From positions 1-54,169 of the forward strand of contig NZ_JACXJA010000057.1 of the NCBI RefSeq assembly GCF_014705615.1: DNA of 54,169 bases, in the 5' to 3' direction. Position 1 is the stretch's first letter. Every line of letters starts with the position of its first letter. The notes under the pieces are model-generated. The model saw only the letters and a list, made by a program, of their open reading frames with translations, was not told the DNA's origin and ran no database searches. This stretch comes from Paenibacillus oceani. Its GTDB lineage: Bacteria; Bacillota; Bacilli; Paenibacillales; NBRC-103111. The translations under genes and the position numbers were made by a program. Positions 27,311 to 35,524 of the stretch are shown piece after piece.

Positions 27311-28150
27311 TCACGGTTCAACCCGTTTGGTTTGTTCAATTGCATCGATCACTTCAACCAGCGCATCTTCGTCATTGTTTCGCAATGTGACCCAGCTTGC
27401 CGATTTTTTCAAATCCGGATGAGCATTATTCATTGCAATGCCGTGAAATGCTGAAACCATCTCCATATCGTTCAAGCCGTCGCCGACCGTAACAAGCCGC
27501 TCTTCCGTCCCTTCAGTCATTTCAAGCAGCCGGCGGCATGCCGTTCCCTTGTTGATGCCCGGCGGCAGCACTTCAAGCATACCAGGCTCCGATATAACTG
27601 AATTCAGCTCACCAGGCTCTAGATCGAGAAACACCCGCTTGCAGTAATTTCTAAACTGCTCAATTTGTTGATGTCCGCCCAGAAACATCATTTTGTTGAT
27701 CCGCTTCCAATCGCCGCATATGCTCGTATACGGCAGTTGCTCTACATGTACGCCGTCTTTCAAGCTGATTTGACTGATTCGATCTGTCATCTCCGGCGTA
27801 AAAATGCGTTCATTCACAAAAACCAGAAGATCCAGGCCAAAACGTACGCTCGTCATACTGTACAGATTCATAATCATTTCCGTATACGGCAGCGGCAGAA
27901 AGTGCTCCTCCCAATATACTTTTTGCAAGGGATCGTATATCTTGGCTCCGTTAAACAAAATGACCGGCATCGTAATTTTTAATTGCTCAATATACGGCTT
28001 CGCGCTAATCAGCGTGCGCCCGGTCGCAATCGTAATATCTCCGCCGTTCTGACGAAAGAGCTCGATGCGCCGCACCGTACTATCGCCAATCCGCTGTCTT
28101 GAATTGAGCAGTGTTCCGTCTAAATCCGCGATGATCCATTTACCGCGCAA
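27311..28150 (-). CDS. HAD-superfamily phosphatase (Cof/YidA type)
   Basis: A roughly 279-residue Cof-type sugar-phosphatase-like protein. Motif I IIADLDGTLLNSR (nucleophile and acid Asp), motif II TIATGR, a motif III Lys in GINKGTACRRLL and motif IV VGDGLNDMEM are complete, with a C2 cap between. The preferred start is TTG at 28150 with GGAGGAAGGA upstream; an ATG at 28189 would overlap the ATPase gene by 50 bases. Either way the ribosome binding site lies inside the ATPase gene, coupling the two. Likely substrate: a phosphorylated sugar brought in or made by this pathway (inference). Confidence 0.85.
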   Translation of the reverse strand: MRGKWIIADLDGTLLNSRQRIGDSTVRRIELFRQNGGDITIATGRTLISAKPYIEQLKITMPVILFNGAKIYDPLQKVYWEEHFLPLPYTEMIMNLYSMTSVRFGLDLLVFVNERIFTPEMTDRISQISLKDGVHVEQLPYTSICGDWKRINKMMFLGGHQQIEQFRNYCKRVFLDLEPGELNSVISEPGMLEVLPPGINKGTACRRLLEMTEGTEERLVTVGDGLNDMEMVSAFHGIAMNNAHPDLKKSASWVTLRNNDEDALVEVIDAIEQTKRVEP

Positions 28151-29297
28151 CCGCCATCCGTCCTTCCTCCTGAATGGCGAGGGCTTCATGAGTATCTTCC
28201 TTTACCATCAGATTTTGCTCGGATTCGGCATCGAATAAATAACGGAAATGAGCTACTTCCAGCCGGACTTCGTCCCCTTCGCTGACCGCATCGGACAGAT
28301 CGGCATACATCTTGATCTCCTGCTCTCCCGCGACAAGATGAAGCAGCTTTTCCCGGCCCGTAAATTCAATCATGCTTATTTTTGCGCCTAGGGATGGCTT
28401 GGCCCCTCCCTTTCCGTTGCTCGCAAGTTTTGCCTGATGAGGACGAAATCCAAGCAGCAACCGCTGGTTAGCGACGATGTTCCCGCTCACCGCCAGCTCC
28501 GCAGGGAGGGTAAGCACATCCGGCGTTCCCGCAACATGAATGCTGCAGCCGGGACGTTCCCAGTGACACTCCAGCCTGTTCATCGCCGGCATGCCCAGAA
28601 ACTGTGCGACGAACCAGTTGACCGGGTTATTATATAACTCGTCCGGTGTTCCAAACTGCTGCAGCACGCCGTTATTCATCACAGCAATCCGGTCGGACAT
28701 GGACATTGCTTCCTCCTGGTCGTGTGTCACCATTATGGTTGTAATCCCCAGACTCTTTTGAATGCGGCGAATTTCTTCCCGCAAGCTCATCCGCAGACGT
28801 GCGTCCAGGCTGGACAGCGGTTCGTCGAGCAGAAGCAGCCTCGGCCGCTTCACCAGCGCTCGCGCGAGCGCCACACGCTGCTGCTGTCCGCCAGACAATT
28901 GTCGCGGCTTTCGCTTCAGAAAATCGGACATCTGAACGATTTCAGCGGCATCTTTGGCCCGTTGTTCCGCCTCTTTTTTCGGAACTTTAAGGTTGCGAAG
29001 CGGAAACGATATATTTTGAAGCACATTCATATTCGGGTACAAGGCCGGATTTTGAAACACCATTCCGATATTCCGGTCTTTCGGGTGCACATAATTCATC
29101 AGATCATCGTCAAAATAAATGCTGCCCTTGGACACTTCATGAATGCCCGCGATCATCAACATCGTCGTACTTTTTCCGCAGCCGCTTGGGCCAAGCATTG
29201 TCACGAACTCCCCATCCTCGGCCCGCAAATTGAAATCGTGCACGGCCGCCTTGCTCTCTTCAAATGATTTATACAAATGCTCGATTTGGACACGCAC
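28140..29297 (-). CDS. ABC importer ATPase (UgpC/MsmK/MalK type)
   Basis: A 385-residue ATPase for a carbohydrate-type importer. Walker A GPSGCGKST, signature LSGGQQQR, Walker B LLLLDEPLSSLD and the H-loop MVTHDQ are in the first 230 residues; the rest is the MalK-type TOBE regulatory domain. The start is taken as GTG with GGAGGTG six bases upstream, ten codons inside a longer open frame. The presence of a dedicated ATPase is notable, because many Bacillota sugar importers share one MsmX encoded elsewhere. Confidence 0.9.
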   Translation of the reverse strand: MRVQIEHLYKSFEESKAAVHDFNLRAEDGEFVTMLGPSGCGKSTTMLMIAGIHEVSKGSIYFDDDLMNYVHPKDRNIGMVFQNPALYPNMNVLQNISFPLRNLKVPKKEAEQRAKDAAEIVQMSDFLKRKPRQLSGGQQQRVALARALVKRPRLLLLDEPLSSLDARLRMSLREEIRRIQKSLGITTIMVTHDQEEAMSMSDRIAVMNNGVLQQFGTPDELYNNPVNWFVAQFLGMPAMNRLECHWERPGCSIHVAGTPDVLTLPAELAVSGNIVANQRLLLGFRPHQAKLASNGKGGAKPSLGAKISMIEFTGREKLLHLVAGEQEIKMYADLSDAVSEGDEVRLEVAHFRYLFDAESEQNLMVKEDTHEALAIQEEGRMAVAR

Positions 29298-29342
29298 GAC
29301 AAACACCTCCGTTCCCGATTTGGGCAACCTCTGTCGCCCGAT

Positions 29343-30242
29343 TTACAGCTTCATTCTCATTAACGCCTTCTGCGAGAAGAAATAGAGCACCACACACGGC
29401 AGCATATAAAATGTGGCCAATGCCATAACCTGACCGTAGCTTGCGGAAGATGTCTCGTTGTACAGCGACTTGATGACAACCGACAACGTACTGATGCTGT
29501 CATCGAACAGAAACACCGATATCATGACATACTCGCCCCATCCGCTCAAAAAGGCGAATAACGAGATCGCCGCAACGCCCGGCCAGATATGAGGGAGGAA
29601 GACGGTCATAAATGTTTTCAGACGTCCGCATCCGTCCGCTTGCGAGGCCCATGTCAATTCTCTGGGCACTTCATCGAAGAAGCCTTTAATAATCCAAGTC
29701 GACATCGGAATACCGCCCAGAACCTTCAAGATCATAATGCCTGTAAGCGTATTGAGCAGTCCGACTGTATTTAAAATATAAAATGCCGCGATCAGTCCTG
29801 TAATAGCGGGGAAGGCATGCGTCAGCAGGGTGGATTGGAGTAAAATCGTCCTGCCCGGGAAGCGGGTCTGCGAAATGACATAACCCGCAAGCAAAGCAAA
29901 CAAAACCTCAAAAATGGATGTACCTGTCGCAATAAAGAGCGTATTCAGAAAGATCGTCCAAACGCTTGGATAGATATAGCCGTCAATGTTCAGTTCAGAC
30001 CATAAAAAACTCCAGTTCTCAAGCGTCAGATTTTTAGGTATCAGACCAGAGTCGCTGAAAGAGACCAGCACCATCCAGACATAAATAGCCATCAGAGGCA
30101 GCGAACCGGCCGCCATGAGTGCAATCGAGAACACGTTCGGCATGGACTGCAGCCATTTTCGTCTGCGGTTGATCCAACTCCCGTGATCGGCTTTGCGGCG
30201 GTTTTCGTCCCGTTGTCCCATTTCCGCCTGCATCATTTTCAT
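29343..30242 (-). CDS. ABC sugar permease, MalG/UgpE type
   Basis: A roughly 299-residue permease with six predicted helices. The EAA loop appears as VPRELTWASQADGCGRLKTF in the C-terminal half, the contact point for the ATPase. The start is taken as ATG at 30242, about ten bases after AAGAGG. It pairs with the permease gene just upstream (47-bp gap). Confidence 0.88.
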   Translation of the reverse strand: MKMMQAEMGQRDENRRKADHGSWINRRRKWLQSMPNVFSIALMAAGSLPLMAIYVWMVLVSFSDSGLIPKNLTLENWSFLWSELNIDGYIYPSVWTIFLNTLFIATGTSIFEVLFALLAGYVISQTRFPGRTILLQSTLLTHAFPAITGLIAAFYILNTVGLLNTLTGIMILKVLGGIPMSTWIIKGFFDEVPRELTWASQADGCGRLKTFMTVFLPHIWPGVAAISLFAFLSGWGEYVMISVFLFDDSISTLSVVIKSLYNETSSASYGQVMALATFYMLPCVVLYFFSQKALMRMKL

Positions 30243-30289
30243 TTCCACGAAACCTCTTCCTTTCGCAATAGGCTTATGAAAAAAGGCTG

Positions 30290-31228
30290 TCAAACTGATT
30301 TCATAAGCTTGCTGAACCCGAACAGCCGATATGAAATGACCATCACCAAAATGACAATCGGCAAAATGAACAGCGAGATCGCCGAGCCGTAGCCGAAATC
30401 AAGCGTAAAAAACGCGGTGTGAAAAGCATACAGAGCCCAGGTTTCCGACCGATGCATCGGTCCGCCGTCAGTGAGCAGAAGAATCGATTCATAGCTGGTA
30501 AACAGAGAGAGCCCCTGCCAAATTAGGATGAAGGTGAGCGGCCATTTGAGAAAAGGAATGATTAATTTTCTCAGAATGGTCATTTCATTCGCCCCGTCTA
30601 CCTTGGCCACATAAAAATACGATTTGTCAATGGACTGAATGGCCGATGAGAATACAACCATCGACAATGACGAACCCATAACGCCGGACAGGGCGATATT
30701 AATCAGCAGCGGATAACGGTCCAGCCAATCCACCGCTTCCCAACCGTAAAGATGAAACATGAGCGTGTTCAGAATTCCGTAGGAGCTGGAACTGAAAATC
30801 CACGTCCACAACAGCGCCTCAACAACTCCCGGTGATACCCGGGGCAGCAGCCAAATCATCCGAAAAAAGGTGCCTAAACGTTCCGAACGGATGTAATAAG
30901 TGGTGGTGAGAGCGATAATCAGCCCCCACACCACCTTAATGAACAGCGTTACAGCAACAAATAACACGGTATTGAGGACAATCAGCCCGATTGCAGGATC
31001 AAGCAGCGCTTTCTGGAAATTGATCAGACCGTTAAACTCCCAGCGAAGCGCCGAGTCCATCGAAGTAAAGGAAATGAGCACAACCATCATGGCGGTTATA
31101 GTAAACAGTACGTATTGATTAAACATGAAGGGCGAAAGCATCATACCGAATACGGTATTTTCCCTGAATTTACGCCAGCGTGTTTCTTTCTTTCCGGGGA
31201 TTTGGCTCATCTTTGCTGAGTCTTCCAA
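30290..31228 (-). CDS. ABC sugar permease, MalF/UgpA type
   Basis: A roughly 312-residue permease with six predicted helices; the ATPase-coupling loop is VDGANEMTILRKLIIPFLKW. The likely start is TTG at 31228 with GAGGTG eight bases upstream; longer in-frame starts overlap the SBP gene. It forms the heterodimeric membrane channel with the following gene. Confidence 0.87.
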   Translation of the reverse strand: MEDSAKMSQIPGKKETRWRKFRENTVFGMMLSPFMFNQYVLFTITAMMVVLISFTSMDSALRWEFNGLINFQKALLDPAIGLIVLNTVLFVAVTLFIKVVWGLIIALTTTYYIRSERLGTFFRMIWLLPRVSPGVVEALLWTWIFSSSSYGILNTLMFHLYGWEAVDWLDRYPLLINIALSGVMGSSLSMVVFSSAIQSIDKSYFYVAKVDGANEMTILRKLIIPFLKWPLTFILIWQGLSLFTSYESILLLTDGGPMHRSETWALYAFHTAFFTLDFGYGSAISLFILPIVILVMVISYRLFGFSKLMKSV

Positions 31229-31274
31229 TTCCAAAGCACCTCGCTTGCCTTTTGTTGGAGCGAACCCCGATTCC

Positions 31275-32657
31275 TTACTTGAACGCATCGCCAAGGTTCA
31301 GCTTCATCTGCTTTTCCATCCAGGAAACAGCCTGCTCCGGTGACATGTCTCCGTTTACGATGTTTTGCGTCGCATCCTTCAATATTTTTTCGAACTTCGG
31401 CTGATCCGGATGATTCGGCATGAACCGGGAATAGCTGGTCAAATATCCGACATAATTGAGCCATGCATTTTGCTTCACCGTATCGTACTCCTGACCTTCC
31501 TTCGTAAACGGGATATGCGACGTTTGCACGCCATGCTCAGCTTGAAGCTTCGGCGAACTGACTTCCACCAGCAGCCGGGTGACCAATTCGGGATGTTTCG
31601 TTTTTTTCGGAACTACGTAAACCCACGGATTGGACACGGTGACCGGCTTCATCCCCTTTTTCGCCGTCGGCATCACCATGACGCCGATATTGTCCATGAC
31701 ATATTCGGAGGTGACATTACCCAGCTTGTTATGCATACCGCGCGTCCGCCACTTTGCCTCGTCCCAGATGCCTGCCTGCAAAAACAATACATCATCGTTG
31801 ATCATAGCCTTGAGCATGTCGTCCTTCCCGGTGGACAGGAACGACCGTTCCATGGTACCGTTGTTTACCGCCTTGGACAAAAACGTAAAGGTATCCGTCA
31901 ATCCGGCTTTGTCGAGCACGTATTTTCCCGCCTGCGCATCATACACTTCGGTACCATGATTGAGGAAAATGATCGGCAGATCCTTGCCCCCCGCCGTCAG
32001 CAGCAGACCGCCGCCTGCCGCTTTCTGATCGACAGCTTTTTGGGCCAATTCAGCCATTTCGGCCAGCGTAAACTCGCCATTTTCCGCTTTTTGCGGAAGC
32101 GATTTGATCTGATCATCCGTCCAGCCGAGTTTCTTCAATACATTCTTATTGAAAAAGATCGGCCGTGCTTCCGTATCTTGAATAACACCCCAAATCCGGT
32201 TGTCCCATTTCACTGCATCCCAATAACCGGGCATCAAGTTTTCAAATACTTTTTGCTGATCGATCCCCTCGAGCGGCAACAAATAGTCTCCATCGGCCAT
32301 CCAGCCGACTTTTGAATATCCGGTCGCATAAATATCAGCTGTGTTTCCCGATTTGGAAGCAAAGATGAAATGTTGGTCGAACTCCTCTTCTCCCATCGAT
32401 TTCACAATTTGTTCGACTTTAACGCGCTGCTTCGATCCTTCTTCCTCCAGCTTCTTGTTCAAGCTTTCTGCGGCTTCGACAAAGTTGGTTACCCGGGTTG
32501 GAGCGGAAGCGTCGCGTGTCATCACCTCTATGGTAACGATCTCGACTCCTCCCTCACCCTTCTCCGCTGCTGTACCGGACGGCTCCGCTTTGGAACAAGC
32601 AGCCACCAACAGCATCAAAATACATACGGCAGCCCAAATAGAAGTTCGCTTCTTCAT
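31275..32657 (-). CDS. solute-binding lipoprotein of the ABC importer
   Basis: A 460-residue lipoprotein, type-1 binding-protein fold. Signal peptide with lipobox VAAC near residue 22, then a short linker and the binding body (TADIYATGYSKVGWM; GIWDEAKW; ELVTRLLVEVSSP). The ATG at 32657 follows AGAGGTG by nine bases. It has a companion permease pair and ATPase directly downstream, unlike the two other SBPs in the window. The ligand is unknown. Confidence 0.88.
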   Translation of the reverse strand: MKKRTSIWAAVCILMLLVAACSKAEPSGTAAEKGEGGVEIVTIEVMTRDASAPTRVTNFVEAAESLNKKLEEEGSKQRVKVEQIVKSMGEEEFDQHFIFASKSGNTADIYATGYSKVGWMADGDYLLPLEGIDQQKVFENLMPGYWDAVKWDNRIWGVIQDTEARPIFFNKNVLKKLGWTDDQIKSLPQKAENGEFTLAEMAELAQKAVDQKAAGGGLLLTAGGKDLPIIFLNHGTEVYDAQAGKYVLDKAGLTDTFTFLSKAVNNGTMERSFLSTGKDDMLKAMINDDVLFLQAGIWDEAKWRTRGMHNKLGNVTSEYVMDNIGVMVMPTAKKGMKPVTVSNPWVYVVPKKTKHPELVTRLLVEVSSPKLQAEHGVQTSHIPFTKEGQEYDTVKQNAWLNYVGYLTSYSRFMPNHPDQPKFEKILKDATQNIVNGDMSPEQAVSWMEKQMKLNLGDAFK

Positions 32658-32702
32658 TCCTGTATCCACCTCTGGGAATTGATTATTTTATAAATGACTT
32701 TC

Positions 32703-33413
32703 TTACATAACTCGGCGTATAAAAAAACGAATAACATCGTTGCGCATAATATCATAAGACAGAAAAATAGGTAACGCTTTGGCGTCATAATGCACCTGCT
32801 TGAATTTCAGCAATGGGGCGCCGGTTTCTTTCAGCCGGTACGGGAGAAGATCCTCCGCTCTGACCGCCAATACTTCGGTCATCGCTTCCGCAATGTCGAT
32901 GCGATATCTGGTGCGAAGACAGTTGAGCAGAGAGCCTTTTTCATAACGGAGCGGAAAATCTTCCCCGACGACACTTTGCGGAAGCACATTTTGATTGAAT
33001 ATGAGCGGCTCGCCCCCGGCCGTCCGAATCCGGTCCACAACAAACACCGGATCAAGCGGATGAATCTGCAGCAGTTCCGCCTCATCCTTAGTAGGTACGC
33101 GCTTGAAGAAATGAACCTCCATCTCTCCTTCAACCAACTGAGATTGCTTAATCAACTCGGTAATGCTGGTAAGCCGGTTCAGAGTGCTCTCCATTTGCGG
33201 GACCCAATGTCTAACGTAATGACCGGAACCTCGTATACTATACACCCTTCCCAACTGGGTCAAATGCTTGAGCGCTTTGCGGATGGTTTCACGGCTCACT
33301 CCGTACGTTTCGGCCAATTCCTTCTCGCTGGGCAGTTTCTTGCCGTCGGCGTACCCGTCCTCCCCGATGAGTCTAGACATGCTTTCGCTTATCTCCAGAA
33401 ACTTGTTATTCAT
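32703..33413 (-). CDS. GntR-family regulator (HutC/UTRA subfamily)
   Basis: A 236-residue repressor-type protein. The winged helix is residues about 5-70 (LPSEKELAETYGVSRETIRKAL; VYSIRGSGHYV), and the UTRA ligand-binding domain is about 90-235. First gene of the operon, 46 bp ahead of the SBP. An in-frame stop precedes the ATG directly; the AGGAGG is 17 bases away, unusually far. The candidate operators at 33566-33596 lie about 155 bp upstream. UTRA domains in this subfamily often bind phosphorylated sugars, which fits the phosphatases in the operon. Confidence 0.88.
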   Translation of the reverse strand: MNNKFLEISESMSRLIGEDGYADGKKLPSEKELAETYGVSRETIRKALKHLTQLGRVYSIRGSGHYVRHWVPQMESTLNRLTSITELIKQSQLVEGEMEVHFFKRVPTKDEAELLQIHPLDPVFVVDRIRTAGGEPLIFNQNVLPQSVVGEDFPLRYEKGSLLNCLRTRYRIDIAEAMTEVLAVRAEDLLPYRLKETGAPLLKFKQVHYDAKALPIFLSYDIMRNDVIRFFIRRVM

Positions 33414-33565
33414 TCAGTTAAGGGTTAAAGCCTCCTTTCCACTTTGAGCTCGGGTCATTAAACCGTCGAACCCGCTTAAGTGCTTGTCTCTAGAATAAAT
33501 CTGATTTGTCATCGTACCATCAAACCAAGATCAATTTTTGACATAGTTTTGTTATAAAAAGAACA

Positions 33566-33596
33566 ATTTGTCTAGTTAGCCTTATGATTTGTCTAG
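33566..33596. promoter_or_regulatory. candidate GntR operator: direct repeat ATTTGTCTAG
   Basis: Two identical 10-mers, ATTTGTCTAG, at 33566-33575 and 33587-33596 are 21 bp apart, which places them on the same face of the helix. They lie upstream of the GntR gene in an AT-rich promoter-like region. Confidence 0.45.
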
Positions 33597-33698
33597 GTTG
33601 ATTCGGATAGGCGCGTAGCACGTTTCCCCGCATTCATGCTTATATGAAAACTCCATTTCATAGTTAAAAACATTGTGGTTACTTGATATTTTGGCATA

Positions 33699-33743
33699 CA
33701 AAAAAGGAGTGCTCCCCGTCCCAAACACAGAAGAGGATACTCC
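33699..33743 (-). terminator. possible second terminator for the SLH gene
   Basis: On the minus strand GGAGTATCC-type and GGAGCACTCC-type arms pair imperfectly and are followed by TTTTTT. Confidence 0.4.
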
Positions 33744-33897
33744 AATTTCTCATATTAACAAGAAGAACTATTGAAAACGGATAGGTCCAAACAAAACGTT
33801 ATTTGGCCACGACGCTCGCAGGATTGGAAGCCGTGTATCGGCTTAGAAAGTAGATGGCCACTCCGGGCTGAATACCGATGTGTATAGCTCTTACGAT

Positions 33898-33944
33898 GAA
33901 AGGCCGCCAACCGGACGATGAACGCCCGGCCTGACGGCCCTTTT
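33898..33944 (-). terminator. terminator of the SLH gene
   Basis: AAAGGCCG pairs with CGGCCCTTT, with a nested CCGG/CCGG stem. On the minus strand it follows the SLH stop by 43 bp. Confidence 0.6.
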
Positions 33945-33986
33945 CGCTATATTTATTCAGAATCAGGAAGCAAAGGAAGCACTCTA

Positions 33987-35261
33987 TTATTTAATTTCAA
34001 TCGAAGCTACAACTTGATTGCGGCCTTTGACCACGATGTTGCGATCATAGGTAAGCAGTGCCGCATTGCCGATAACCGAGTAGTTCGGATCTACGTTGTA
34101 ATAGCTCAAGATCGGCGTATCCGAGCCGTATACCGCTGTATTTACAACGATTTTGCTGATTTTTCCATCGCTCCACTCCAGAGAGTACAAGCGGCCGTTA
34201 ACGGTAAAGTCAACTGCCGGATTCGTCGTCGTCGATTTGGTCACTTCCAAATAAATCCCGATGCCGTTGATCACTTTCGCACGGACTTCATCGCCTACTT
34301 GAATGGCAGCGATCGGAGCGCGTACGCCGTCGCGGAAGACGAAAGCGTTAGGGTCGAGGCCCACAGCGGTCGAAACGCCGCCCTTCAGCACGGTCAGCAC
34401 GTTGCCGTTAATCGCCGTTACTTGGCCCGACACGACGTCCTTCTCCTGTCCCGGCATCTGCTCGCCTGTCCGGTCAAGCAATGCGGCCAGCTGGGCGCGT
34501 GTTACCGGATCGTTCGGACGGAACGTATTGTTCTCGAACCCGTTGACCAATCCTTTTTCGACGGCAACCGCTACGTAACCTACGGAACCGGCCGGGATTT
34601 TGTCGGCGTCCTTGAAGGTAAGCTTTGTATTCATTTTAGCCTTGGCTTCCCCGTCCAGCTTCAACGCTTTGACGAGCAGCGTCGTCGCCCACAGGCGGTC
34701 CGCCGTTTTCTCCGGCTGTACGGATGTCTCCAGCTCGGTGAACAGGTCGTTCTTGACCGCAAGCGACACGTATCCGATCGCCCACGGATATTGCTTCGCC
34801 AATTTGTCCGCATCCTTAAAGTTCAGGCTGGTGCTTTTCTCGGCAGCCGATTCGGCCTGATCGCGAAGCCCCATCAGACGGACAGCCGCCGTGATCGCTT
34901 CGATGCGGGTGATGTGGTTGTTCGGCTTAAACGTTCCGTCCTCATACCCCTCGAATACCCGCTTTGACGCCAGGCTCGCTATATGCTGAACCGCCCATTC
35001 CACGCCTTCCATATCGTTAAAGTTAACGAAGATGTTGACGTCTCCGCCGATATGAATGGAGTTGCTTTTATTTTTATCGTTCCAGCCGTTGTTTCCGTTA
35101 CCAGCGTTCCAGCCTTTATTACCAGGTGTAGTCCAGCTGCTGCGGCGATCGTCGTCTCTGTCTTTATCTTTTCCTTTGTCCGCAAAAGCCGAAGATGCCC
35201 CTCCAACAACCATCGCAAAAGTCATTGTCGTAATAACAGCCTTTTTAAAAACTCGCTTCAT
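33987..35261 (-). CDS. S-layer-homology (SLH) domain surface protein
   Basis: A 424-residue secreted protein. Signal peptide ends near residue 27 (AFADKGKDKD), followed by a charged Lys/Asp and Asn/Gly/Trp-rich linker. Three SLH domains occupy about residues 85-270 (VFEGYEDGTFKPNNHITRIE; NDLFTELETSVQPEKTADR; VNGFENNTFRPNDPVTRAQ); they anchor proteins to pyruvylated wall polymers. The C-terminal 150 residues are beta-rich and unrecognised. GGGGAGG is ten bases before the ATG. A leader of about 210 nt with possible pseudoknot precedes it. Confidence 0.88.
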   Translation of the reverse strand: MKRVFKKAVITTMTFAMVVGGASSAFADKGKDKDRDDDRRSSWTTPGNKGWNAGNGNNGWNDKNKSNSIHIGGDVNIFVNFNDMEGVEWAVQHIASLASKRVFEGYEDGTFKPNNHITRIEAITAAVRLMGLRDQAESAAEKSTSLNFKDADKLAKQYPWAIGYVSLAVKNDLFTELETSVQPEKTADRLWATTLLVKALKLDGEAKAKMNTKLTFKDADKIPAGSVGYVAVAVEKGLVNGFENNTFRPNDPVTRAQLAALLDRTGEQMPGQEKDVVSGQVTAINGNVLTVLKGGVSTAVGLDPNAFVFRDGVRAPIAAIQVGDEVRAKVINGIGIYLEVTKSTTTNPAVDFTVNGRLYSLEWSDGKISKIVVNTAVYGSDTPILSYYNVDPNYSVIGNAALLTYDRNIVVKGRNQVVASIEIK

Positions 35262-35475
35262 AAGTTATTTTCCTCCCCAGAATCGTTAAGATGGTCAGGC
35301 GGTTTCTTGCTGTCACGCAACCCAAGGCGCAAACCGTAGCAATAAGATCTCCTGTGATGGCATCGAGGACATCCTATCCGGTGCAGCCTGCTCCTGAGTC
35401 CCGAACCTTCGCGAAGGGTTCCCGGTACTGATAAATCCATTCGGCGGTCCAAAATGGTTTGTGGGGGTGAGTTAA
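35262..35475 (-). promoter_or_regulatory. possible structured leader of the SLH gene
   Basis: The minus-strand leader has a GGGAACCCTTCGCGAAGGTTC hairpin, an AGGATGTCCT hairpin, and two crossing complementarities: TTGCT with AGCAA and CGGTTT with AAACCG (35300-35342), which would form an H-type pseudoknot 25 nt before the ribosome binding site. It matches no riboswitch that I can name. A weak -10 (TATCAT) at 35479-35484 would give this leader length. Confidence 0.35.
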
Positions 35476-35524
35476 AAAATGATAGACTTGTAACAGAAAT
35501 CGCAAGTAGAGAAAGGAGTTCATC

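Larger units (their letters stand above)
33414..33986. other. 573-bp region between the GntR operon and the SLH gene
   Basis: AT-rich. It contains the ATTTGTCTAG direct repeats (33566-33596), and two terminators for the SLH gene (33699-33743 and 33898-33944). No gene is seen. Confidence 0.55.

Noticed and set aside
35262-35475. A ydaO (cyclic di-AMP) riboswitch in the SLH leader
   Set aside because: A GCCGAA...GTACCGGGAACCC stretch recalls ydaO, but the conserved GGGGUGAAUC and CAGCUAAC blocks are missing.
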